Under the pieces are notes generated by a model that was not told the DNA's origin, ran no database searches, and was given only the letters and a program-made list of their open reading frames with translations. Position numbers and translations under genes: made by a program. Below are positions 7,419-16,942 of a DNA stretch of 19,996 nucleotides, in pieces; position 1 is the first letter of the stretch; every line of letters starts with the position of its first letter. The DNA is from Phycisphaerales bacterium UBA1910 (GTDB taxonomy: Bacteria > Planctomycetota > Phycisphaerae > Phycisphaerales > UBA1924). Location of the stretch: assembly GCA_002337545.1 (NCBI GenBank), contig DDGE01000039.1:192841-212836 (forward strand), given 5' to 3'.

Positions 7419-8948
7419 TCAAGCGTTCGCGGGCTCAAGCAGGTCGCGGATTTGACGCGTGTAGTTTTTGAAGTCATCCGCGTGCGTCGCGGGTCCCTGC
7501 TCGAATCGTGGGATGTCCTTCACGGAAGTCGCGCGAGCATCAAGCCCCAGATCGCGTGCAACGCGTGCGGCGGTCTTCGCGGGTTCCTTGATCAGATCGT
7601 CATACTGGACCTCGATGATATTGGCGCCGACATGCTCATCCCCGAGCGATGATGCCCAGTGGTCCATCATTCGGTTCGAATCCGCCACATACCCCGCCGC
7701 GTTCAGCAGATCACCAGCGTAGGGGTGGTTGCCCGGCATCTCGCTGCAATAGCAGGCGAGTGCCGATTCGATCGGATCGCGACGGCACAGGACGATGTTG
7801 ATCCCCGGGATCATGAGCGCAGCCGCCCCGGCAAGGGGAATATTCAACGGGTGCGTATCAAGGCACATAGAGAACGGATCACCGGCGAGCGTGCGGACCT
7901 GTGCGATGTATGACTTGCCCCCCTCGGCGAGCTGATTCCCACGGAGCTTCTGCGGCTCGAAGGGCACTGGACGCAGCACACCATGGCGAGCGCCCAGATG
8001 ATGCACACACACAGATGAGAGCGTTTCGAGAGGGCCAACATTGTTCACATCATCGAACTGTCCGAGCATCTCTGACAGGACTTCCACACCAGAATGAGGC
8101 GTCCCAAGAATCAGCGTATGGCGTGAATCGGGAAGGTCGGGTTTGATGACCTTACTCATCCGATCGAGTGTCCAGTCGGTGATGACCCGCGTCGTCATCG
8201 TGGTATAGTGGCGAGGGTCATACTTCCCGCGGCGGAGCCCTGCCGCACGGCGGAATGCATTGAACGATTCATCGTGCTGGCCGAGAAGATCATGCGCGTG
8301 CCCAAGTGTTCGGAGCAGGTCGCCGAGTTCGAGCGCGGGGACACCCGTGACCGCTGCTTCGTTCTCAAGTTCAGGTATGACTTCCTTGATCGCATCCGTG
8401 TCGGGCTTTTCAGCATCGATCAGGATGCGTGCCTTCGCGAGCACGAGCGGACGAGTATCGAGCTTGTCCTTGAAGCCCTGACTGATCAGTGACATGCCCT
8501 CATCGGGCTTGCCCTGAGCCGCGAGCAGTTCTGCCTTTGCCCCAACCGCGTCAGCCCGGTCTGGATCCCACTGGAGTGCCGTCTCAACCGCCTCCTCGGC
8601 GGCTTCGTACTCTCCGATGACCACGGACGAGCGGCAGATCTGCACACTCAGGCGGATGAGCTGGTCCACAATCCGTGGGCGATTGGGATTTTCTTCCTTG
8701 TCATTCTTGAGCGCGTCCTCGGTCATCTGGGCGGAACGGATCAGGTCACTCAGCGCCTGAGCATGCACGCCGAGTTTGGCGAGAACAAACCCGTGCAGCG
8801 CGAGGATGGGGATGTCATCGGGAAAATGCGCTCGCAGCTTGCCCGCGCGCTTGGCGGCCTCGAATACATCCCCGACCCTGAGTAGCCGATGGGCTTCTTC
8901 AAAGACCTGGGCGGGGGTGGGCTGGTTGCCTTGCTGTTGCTGCTGCAT
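7419..8948 (-). CDS. TPR protein with degenerate sulfotransferase domain (probable pseudoenzyme)
   Basis: This 509-aa protein (from ATG 8948) has TPR-like helices at about 10-240 and a C-terminal sulfotransferase-fold domain. The phosphosulfate loop reads LILGTPHSGVEVL (280-292): His285 replaces Arg, and Val288-Glu289 replace the two Thr. The GxGE base motif is VGP (Pro306), the DK motif is DT (Thr365), and the C-terminal S-x-x-Q-V-R-x-P motif is missing. The 3'-phosphate segment CRRDPIESALACY (Arg390, Ser395) survives. The frame is intact, so it is not a pseudogene. It is likely a non-catalytic scaffold or regulator, possibly of the enzyme encoded just upstream (9006-10511). I chose M7 of the longer frame because GGAG sits 6 nt before it; the alternative ATG at 8966 has no ribosome site. 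The N-terminus is Gln-rich. Confidence 0.8.
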   Translation of the reverse strand: MQQQQQGNQPTPAQVFEEAHRLLRVGDVFEAAKRAGKLRAHFPDDIPILALHGFVLAKLGVHAQALSDLIRSAQMTEDALKNDKEENPNRPRIVDQLIRLSVQICRSSVVIGEYEAAEEAVETALQWDPDRADAVGAKAELLAAQGKPDEGMSLISQGFKDKLDTRPLVLAKARILIDAEKPDTDAIKEVIPELENEAAVTGVPALELGDLLRTLGHAHDLLGQHDESFNAFRRAAGLRRGKYDPRHYTTMTTRVITDWTLDRMSKVIKPDLPDSRHTLILGTPHSGVEVLSEMLGQFDDVNNVGPLETLSSVCVHHLGARHGVLRPVPFEPQKLRGNQLAEGGKSYIAQVRTLAGDPFSMCLDTHPLNIPLAGAAALMIPGINIVLCRRDPIESALACYCSEMPGNHPYAGDLLNAAGYVADSNRMMDHWASSLGDEHVGANIIEVQYDDLIKEPAKTAARVARDLGLDARATSVKDIPRFEQGPATHADDFKNYTRQIRDLLEPANA

Positions 8949-9005
8949 CACATACTCCGATGACATCTGCGCCGATCACACGAACCGTGCAGTAGTAGTG
9001 TACTC

Positions 9006-10511
9006 TCAATCATCATGCTCAAGCACATCTCCAAGACCCTCGATTAGGGGGGCGAGATGCTCGGCATATCGTTCATATCGTTTGGTAGACGATGTATACA
9101 TCGGTTGGCGGACCTGATCATTGCTCAATGTCACCGCAACGCGACCGGAGTTGTGAAACTCCAAGCATGCCGGGTCAAACGACAAGCCGATGTACTCAAG
9201 GATCTCGCGGGTGCGCTGCTCTTGGTTCGCGACCATGCCCTCGTAGTCATTCTCAAAGATCGGCATTGAGACTGAATCGCTCTTCAGGAGCGGCCGGTAC
9301 AGCCCCATCATGTCACGATAATACCGGTAATACACGCCGCATGAGTGGAGATCAAAGCTGTAACTGTGACCGGCGTTGAGAAGCTGGAAGTAGCATGAAA
9401 GACAGTTGTCGCGCGGATCACGGTGGCAATGGATGATCTTCGCATCCGGGAAAGCAAGCGCGATAAAACCGAGGCAAAGACAGTTGAGTGGCGCCTTATC
9501 AACGATGACATCCACATCACGATCACCCGCGAGTTCCCGGGTGTATTCCCGGTACTCCGTCGCGACACGCGAGAGCACCTCTGGATCGTACTGATCCGGG
9601 GAGGTGCTGTACGGATTTTCCGGATCAATCGCCGCTTCACGGAAGAGGTCGATCAGCAATCCCAGTTCTCCTGCGCCATACCCGCGCGGGTGTGCGTCGA
9701 TGATCTGCTCCGTAAGCGTCGTTCCAGACCGGGGCATGCCGACGATGAAGACAGGCCGTGGATGACCGGTCTTGGGGCGGTGCTGGACATTCGCGAAATT
9801 TTCGGCTGTCCATGCGTCGCGTACGGAATGGAGCGTGTGCTCGAGACGGCGCTCGTTGAACTCCGGCTTCATGAGCTCGTTGCTCTCTCGAAACGCCTCC
9901 ATCGCCTCGTCGTAGCGCTTTGCTTTGTCGAGCAGGTGCCCGAGCGCGTTGAGTGCCAGATGCCTCCCAGCGTCGCTCGCTTCGGGTGATCGCTCAAGCA
10001 GTTCCTGGATGTACTCGATCGCCTCATCGCGACGATCAGTCCGCAGGAGTGCCCGACCAAGGATGGCGGCCAGATTCAGTGATTCACGCCCCCGATCCCT
10101 GAGTGATTCGATGAACTCGATCGCCTCGTCCTTGTCATTGCGGAGCATCAGCATGTGCCCGAGCGAACTCGCGAGTGCCAGATTGTCGGGTTGAACATCG
10201 AACTCGTCCCGGATCATCTGGATCGCCTCATCGAGCTCACCAGACTGAGTCATGCCGTCGCTCATACTCGTCAGGATCATGACCCGATGAGGCTTGTTGG
10301 TGATGTTCCTGAGTGCTCTCTTCGCGATTCTCGTTGCAAGATCGTTGCGTTGAACCCGGATCAGGCAGCTGACATAGAGCGCCACGACGGGTGGATGAAA
10401 AGGTGATTGTTTATAGAGCACCTCAGCATTACTGAGCGCAGACCGATAATATCCTCGATCATGCAGTGCCTTCGCCTGCTCGTAGGCATCTTTCAGGCTC
10501 ATCATCGGCAC
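9006..10511 (-). CDS. TPR-containing sulfotransferase
   Basis: This protein is 501 aa if translation starts at GTG 10511. TPR-like repeats (about 5-220) precede a sulfotransferase domain with VFIVGMPRSGTTL (Arg261), GAGE (Glu282), VDKAPLN (Lys339), HCHRDPRDNCLSCYF (Arg364, Ser372) and S-N-D-Q-V-R-Q-P (Ser463). The last motif is nearly the S-T-D-Q-V of animal tyrosylprotein sulfotransferases. All expected catalytic positions are present. The GAGGAGG ribosome site ends 8 nt before GTG 10511; ATGs at 10505 and 10502 are alternatives, whereas the longest frame begins with a TTG at 10550 upstream of the ribosome site and is unlikely. It is upstream of, and probably co-transcribed with, the degenerate paralogue at 8948-7419. 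The acceptor is unknown. Confidence 0.85.
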   Translation of the reverse strand: MPMMSLKDAYEQAKALHDRGYYRSALSNAEVLYKQSPFHPPVVALYVSCLIRVQRNDLATRIAKRALRNITNKPHRVMILTSMSDGMTQSGELDEAIQMIRDEFDVQPDNLALASSLGHMLMLRNDKDEAIEFIESLRDRGRESLNLAAILGRALLRTDRRDEAIEYIQELLERSPEASDAGRHLALNALGHLLDKAKRYDEAMEAFRESNELMKPEFNERRLEHTLHSVRDAWTAENFANVQHRPKTGHPRPVFIVGMPRSGTTLTEQIIDAHPRGYGAGELGLLIDLFREAAIDPENPYSTSPDQYDPEVLSRVATEYREYTRELAGDRDVDVIVDKAPLNCLCLGFIALAFPDAKIIHCHRDPRDNCLSCYFQLLNAGHSYSFDLHSCGVYYRYYRDMMGLYRPLLKSDSVSMPIFENDYEGMVANQEQRTREILEYIGLSFDPACLEFHNSGRVAVTLSNDQVRQPMYTSSTKRYERYAEHLAPLIEGLGDVLEHDD

Positions 10512-10571
10512 GCAAACATCCTCCTCAGTGACGCACAGACATCGACTCAAACCGGGGATAATCTTACGCAG

Positions 10572-11090
10572 ATGCGACAGATCACGCTCATTTCAACCGG
10601 TGGTACGATCGAGAAAACCTACGACGAGCATGCAGGGACGCTGTCCAACCGTGCCTCGATCGTGCAGGAGATGCTCCGGCTACTTCGGCTGGAGGATACC
10701 AACATCAACACGCTGCAGTTGATGCACAAAGATTCACTCGATATGACCGAAACGGATCGTCAGCGGATCCTGGGTGCTGTGGAGCTCCTGGATGACCCCG
10801 CGGACTGTGCCGGGATCATCGTCCTGCACGGCACGGATACACTGTGCCAGACCGGGGAGTTCCTCCACGAGCAACTCAAAGAACCGAAGATCCCGATCAT
10901 CCTCACGGGCGCCATGCGCCCGTTCGAGATGAAACGCTCCGACGCGTTGCAGAACCTCAACGAGTCGATCTTCGCGACGGGGACGCTCGAGCCCGGTGTC
11001 TGGGTCGTTGCCCACGGCCGCGCACTCAAGTTCCCCGGACCGATCAAGGATCGCCAGCGAGGAACTTTCGTGATGAGCTCAGGCGAGTAG
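10572..11090 (+). CDS. Short asparaginase (N-terminal domain only)
   Basis: This 172-aa protein corresponds to the N-terminal catalytic domain of L-asparaginase (asparagine to aspartate plus ammonia). Key motifs are ISTGGTIEK with Thr12, HGTDT with Thr88 and Asp89, LTGAMRPFEMKRSDALQNL (111-129) and GRALKFPGPIKDRQRG, where Lys159 aligns with the catalytic Lys162 of E. coli AnsB. Thus the catalytic residues recalled from the full-length enzyme are present, but the roughly 150-residue C-terminal domain is absent. Short one-domain members of this family are known, so this is probably not a truncation; the sequence after the stop codes for gcvP on the other strand and not for a lost domain. The start is ATG 10572; the in-frame upstream extension lies over the oppositely oriented sulfotransferase gene. 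No clear ribosome site was seen. Confidence 0.85.
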   Translation: MRQITLISTGGTIEKTYDEHAGTLSNRASIVQEMLRLLRLEDTNINTLQLMHKDSLDMTETDRQRILGAVELLDDPADCAGIIVLHGTDTLCQTGEFLHEQLKEPKIPIILTGAMRPFEMKRSDALQNLNESIFATGTLEPGVWVVAHGRALKFPGPIKDRQRGTFVMSSGE

Positions 11091-14018
<2,928 letters not shown>

Positions 14019-14180
14019 TGCGTCTCGGCCTCGTGATTCGATGGTGCTCATGCGTTTCGGTCTCGAAAAAGTGCCTTCCCAGCGTGGAATCGTGGGATTT
14101 GTGGAGAGGATGCAATGATAGCGCCTCACCCCTGCATTCTCGCAGGGCGAACGCCACAGTCCATGCACGAAAGCTGTTCG

Positions 14181-14720
14181 TCAGTCGTATTTGAGGACGG
14201 AATGGACCTCGCCAAACCCGCCGAGCTTTTCTCGCCCATGCAGGAAGTTGAGCTCGATCAGCACGGTTATACCTGCGATCTCTGCACCGGTTTTCTGGAC
14301 CAGCTCGCAACTCGCCCTCATCGTACCGCCGGTCGCGAGCAGATCGTCAACTAGCAGGACCTTGTGCCCACGCATGAGCGCGTCGGTATGGAGTTCCAGG
14401 CGATCGGTGCCGTATTCAAGATCGTAATCCACGCCGTGCACCATCCGGGGAAGTTTGCCGGGTTTGCGGACTGGGACGAACCCCGCAGAGAGCGCCTGTG
14501 CGATCGCGATCCCGAAAATGAATCCTCGGCTTTCGGCACCGACGACGAGGTCGATCCCCTTGCCCCGGTACGGGTTGGCCATCAGTTCCACCGCGAGCGC
14601 GAGTGCCCCAGGATCCGCGAGCAGCGGCGTGAAATCCTTGTATACCACGCCTGGCTTGGGGAAATCGGGGACCTCTTCGATCAGGGCATTGAGTTTGTCG
14701 TGCGCTTCGGTGCTTTGCAT
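14181..14720 (-). CDS. apt: Adenine phosphoribosyltransferase
   Basis: This 179-aa enzyme converts adenine plus PRPP to AMP in purine salvage. It shows the Apt N-terminus VPDFPKPGVVYKDFTPLL, the GAESRGFIFG loop, RKPGKLPR, and the PRPP-binding motif LLVDDLLATGGT (122-133). Length is typical of the family (about 170-185 aa). I used ATG 14720; a GTG at 14735 would add five residues, and neither has a clear ribosome site. It lies upstream of gcvP on the same strand with about 160 nt between them, so shared transcription is possible but not shown. It is divergent from the membrane protein gene at 14821. Confidence 0.93.
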   Translation of the reverse strand: MQSTEAHDKLNALIEEVPDFPKPGVVYKDFTPLLADPGALALAVELMANPYRGKGIDLVVGAESRGFIFGIAIAQALSAGFVPVRKPGKLPRMVHGVDYDLEYGTDRLELHTDALMRGHKVLLVDDLLATGGTMRASCELVQKTGAEIAGITVLIELNFLHGREKLGGFGEVHSVLKYD

Positions 14721-14820
14721 GAGACGATCATACACGCGATGCCAGAACGATTCATTGAAGATGTGTATGTCCGTATCATTCCCGATCTGGTATCCTCGTC
14801 AGCAGACACAAGGAGCACGC
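14721..14820. promoter_or_regulatory. Divergent region between apt and a small membrane protein gene
   Basis: This 100-nt spacer serves genes transcribed in opposite directions. On the plus strand it contains the AAGGAG ribosome site (14810-14815) that fixes the GTG start at 14821. Possible promoter boxes (TTGAAG at 14755, TATCAT at 14774) are too close together to be convincing. Confidence 0.3.
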
Positions 14821-15303
14821 GTGCAGATCCCTCCGATGAGACCCACATTCACGATCGAGTTCCCGATTGATCGGGCGTCCGCGATGTCGCGTCTGGAAGC
14901 ACTCGTTCGCGACGAAGATTATCCCATCGAGGGTCGCGTGGCGGGGAATCATCTAATGCTCGTTATCCCACCCAAGCGACGCCACTTCTGGTCTCCCTGG
15001 CTGAATCTTGAGGTGCATGATCAGGAGTCCGGATCAAAGGTCGTGGGCAAGTTCAGCCCCAACCCGAGTGTGTGGACGGGTTTTATGCTGACCTATATCG
15101 CGCTCGCTACCTTGGTCTTCTTTTCGGGGATGTTCGGGGTGTCTCAATGGATGATGGCGAAACCGCCCAGCGCTTTGATGTTCATGATCATCCCGATCGT
15201 GATCGCAATAGGAATGTACTGGTCATCGCTCATTGGGCAACGCATCGCCAATGAGCAGATGCGTGAGCTGTATGACGCGTCGATGAACGCGATCCGTGGA
15301 TAA
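14821..15303 (+). CDS. Small two-helix membrane protein of unknown function
   Basis: This 160-aa protein is read from GTG 14821, which has AAGGAG ending 5 nt upstream; ATG 14836 lies too far from that site. An N-terminal soluble part (1-83, with TFTIEFPIDRASAMSRLEAL and a basic PPKRRHFWSPW stretch) is followed by two hydrophobic segments (about 86-108 and 117-137) and a short charged tail. The N-terminal part could be a small domain placed on the cytoplasmic face. I recognise no family. It is followed by a strong hairpin terminator. Confidence 0.7.
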   Translation: MQIPPMRPTFTIEFPIDRASAMSRLEALVRDEDYPIEGRVAGNHLMLVIPPKRRHFWSPWLNLEVHDQESGSKVVGKFSPNPSVWTGFMLTYIALATLVFFSGMFGVSQWMMAKPPSALMFMIIPIVIAIGMYWSSLIGQRIANEQMRELYDASMNAIRG

Positions 15304-15340
15304 AAGCCCACAACCTATGTGTTGGGCATCGACAAAAATG

Positions 15341-15372
15341 AAGACCCCCGATCGAGATGATCGGGGGTCTTT
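15341..15372. terminator. Bidirectional terminator between the membrane protein and PEP-CTERM-like gene 1
   Basis: A 13-bp perfect stem (15341-15353 pairs with 15359-15371, AAGACCCCCGATC/GATCGGGGGTCTT) encloses GAGAT. Minus-strand transcripts from the gene ending at 15423 run into TTCATTTTTG after the stem; plus-strand transcripts have a shorter T run. It lies between convergent genes and probably serves both. The core CCCCCGATCG is shared with the terminator at 16274-16303. Confidence 0.85.
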
Positions 15373-15422
15373 GATTCGCGTTTCAGTTGAAGATCAACTG
15401 AGTGCTATCAATCCCAGAGGGA

Positions 15423-16010
15423 TTAGCGGCGACGACGGCCAGCTGCGAGGCCACCGAGGCCGAGCAGTGCGAGTGCCGAAGGAGCCGGGGTGACGGTGAC
15501 GCTTGCCGAACCGAGCGAGAGCTGGCCCTGCGAGTCGTCAGCGAGTGCACCCGAGACGCTGTCGACGCTCTGGAGTGAGAAGTCACCAGTGGAAGCGACG
15601 AGCTGGAAGTCGATGACGCCAGCACCGGATGCTGCCAGGTTGACCTGGAAGGAGCCGATTGCTTCACCGAGCTCGGAGCCGGGTGCGGGTGGGAAGATGC
15701 CGGGGATGACGAGCTGACCGAAGATCACTTCGTTGTAGTTGCCGTTGCCAGCGTAGCCACCGTCGGTGTTGAATGCCGACCATGCTGCGGGGCTCCATGT
15801 CATGCTGTCGATGAGTGCGCTGTCGGACGAGAGCCCGAATGCACCACCGAGGATGTGGGAGCCCATGTCTGCATCACCGTAGACGGTGACGGTGAAGTTA
15901 CCACCCTCAACGGTCTGGGAGACCGAAGGAGTCATGGAAAGGCTGAAGTTCTGTGCGGCGGCGACGGAAGCGATACCTGCGACAGCGATAAGTGCAACTG
16001 CGTTCTTCAT
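15423..16010 (-). CDS. Secreted protein with PEP-CTERM-like sorting tail (paralogue 1)
   Basis: This 195-aa protein has an N-terminal signal peptide (MKNAVALIAVAGIASVAAA, cleavage likely before Gln20) and a C-terminal sorting signal: PAPSA at 175-179, the hydrophobic run LALLGLGGLAAG, then four Arg. This matches PEP-CTERM tails, with PAP in place of PEP, which are recognised by exosortase and direct proteins to the cell surface or matrix. No exosortase gene is in the window. The middle is Gly/Ser/Asp-rich and probably beta-rich, with VYGDADMGSHILGGAFG and a highly conserved WSAFNTDGGYAGNG...QLVIPGIFPPAPGSE block shared with the neighbour. GAGGAG lies 9 nt before the ATG. No enzymatic motif is seen; a structural or matrix role is inferred. 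Confidence 0.85.
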   Translation of the reverse strand: MKNAVALIAVAGIASVAAAQNFSLSMTPSVSQTVEGGNFTVTVYGDADMGSHILGGAFGLSSDSALIDSMTWSPAAWSAFNTDGGYAGNGNYNEVIFGQLVIPGIFPPAPGSELGEAIGSFQVNLAASGAGVIDFQLVASTGDFSLQSVDSVSGALADDSQGQLSLGSASVTVTPAPSALALLGLGGLAAGRRRR

Positions 16011-16273
16011 TTGAGAGTTCTCCTCATTTGGTTATTGATTCGTATTTAACCGTTGACCTGTTGAAACGAACGACTCGTTCGTGACCCGCTCGAAAAGTAC
16101 ACCAAGCCAGAAGAACTGCCAGTCGATTGGCAAATGATTTTGCAATTCCTTGGAATTCAGGCTTTGAAGCCTGATTCTGCCGATAATTCCCCGGATACAG
16201 GACGAAATGGGCGAGGAGCAACTTGCAAGATTGATTGACCACGGCCCAGACAAATAGAGATGACATACAAAAG
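16011..16273. promoter_or_regulatory. Hairpin-rich leader upstream of PEP-CTERM-like gene 1
   Basis: This stretch has no gene. It contains four inverted repeats upstream of the ATG at 16010: ACGAACG-ACT-CGTTCGT (16066-16082), TGCCA-n6-TGGCA (16117-16132), AATTCC-TT-GGAATT (16144-16157) and TCAGGCTT-TG-AAGCCTGA (16157-16174). The order hairpin, GACCC, hairpin, AATG, TTTTGCAATT is also found upstream of the paralogue at 16942. The element is therefore likely a transcribed leader or promoter region with structured RNA, but the promoter itself is not identifiable. Confidence 0.45.
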
Positions 16274-16303
16274 AACCCCCGATCGGTATCCCGATCGGGG
16301 GTT
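16274..16303 (-). terminator. Terminator of PEP-CTERM-like gene 2
   Basis: A 13-bp perfect stem (AACCCCCGATCGG, 16274-16286, pairs with 16291-16303) encloses TATC. Read on the minus strand it is followed by CTTTTG. It ends 51 nt downstream of the gene stop at 16355, the same distance as the 15341-15371 hairpin from the stop at 15423. Confidence 0.85.
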
Positions 16304-16354
16304 TGATTTTGGCTTCAGATCACTGCAGGCAGTGACTGGAGTCGGTCATCGCGA

Positions 16355-16942
16355 TTAGCGACGACGACGGCCAGCGACGAGACCGCCGAGACCGAGGAGT
16401 GCCATCGCCGACGGAGCGGGGACGACATTGATCGATGTGCTGCCGAGCGAAACGGCGCCACCGTCGTTCTGGGTTGCACCAGTGACATCGTCAACACCTT
16501 CGAGGGTGAAGGGCGAGCCAGCGGTGAGCTGGAAGTCAACCATACCCATGCCGTCAACCGTGACCTGGAACGAGCCGATGGCTGAACCGTTCTCGGAGCC
16601 GGGTGCGGGCGGGAAGATGCCGGGGATGACGAGCTGACCGAAGACGACAGCGTTGTAGCTGCCGTTGCCAGCGTAGCCGCCGTCGGTGTTGAATGCCGAC
16701 CAGTCAGCTGCGGTCCAGGCCATATCCTGAACAACGCCGGTGTCGCCGGAGCCAGCAACGCCGAAAGCACCACCGAGGATGTGGCTACCGAAGCCAGCAT
16801 CACCGTAAACGGTCATGGTGAGTGTTGCTGCGCCACCGGAGGTGTCGACAGTCATAGCGGAAGGGACGATGGTAAGGCTGGGGCCGCCTGCGGTGGCGAC
16901 GGTGGCCATACCAGCGACTGCTGCAAGAGCGATAGTCTTCAT
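16355..16942 (-). CDS. Secreted protein with PEP-CTERM-like sorting tail (paralogue 2)
   Basis: This 195-aa protein is the same length as its neighbour. It has a signal peptide (MKTIALAAVAGMATVATA) and ends PAPSAMALLGLGGLVAGRRRR split as PAPSA, a hydrophobic run and four Arg, a PEP-CTERM-like exosortase signal. The conserved blocks are VYGDAGFGSHILGGAFG, WSAFNTDGGYAGNGSYN, FGQLVIPGIFPPAPGSE and AIGSFQV; the segments between them have diverged, including the short stretch around SGDTGVVQDMAW. ATG 16942 was chosen because AGGAG lies about 9 nt upstream and a signal peptide begins there. The longer in-frame extension to 17284 overlaps folA and is not real. Function is unknown; a surface or matrix component is inferred from the sorting tail. 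Confidence 0.85.
   Translation of the reverse strand: MKTIALAAVAGMATVATAGGPSLTIVPSAMTVDTSGGAATLTMTVYGDAGFGSHILGGAFGVAGSGDTGVVQDMAWTAADWSAFNTDGGYAGNGSYNAVVFGQLVIPGIFPPAPGSENGSAIGSFQVTVDGMGMVDFQLTAGSPFTLEGVDDVTGATQNDGGAVSLGSTSINVVPAPSAMALLGLGGLVAGRRRR

Noticed and set aside
10512..10550. Upstream TTG-started extension of the TPR-sulfotransferase at 9006-10511
   Set aside because: The GAGGAGG ribosome site lies inside this extension and points to GTG 10511 or ATG 10505; the extra residues match nothing in the paralogues.
14019..14168. N-terminal extension of gcvP to a GTG at 14168
   Set aside because: The added residues are not P-protein-like and family length fits a start at 14018 or 14051.
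16129..16146. Sigma-54-like TGGCA...TTGCAA on the plus strand near the PEP-CTERM genes
   Set aside because: GG and GC are separated by 11 nt, not the required 10, and it points away from the PEP-CTERM-like gene 1 with no downstream plus-strand gene.
16024..16266. Minus-strand small open frame of 80 codons in the leader of PEP-CTERM-like gene 1
   Set aside because: It coincides with the inverted repeats, has no coding-like composition, no recognisable domain and no supported start.
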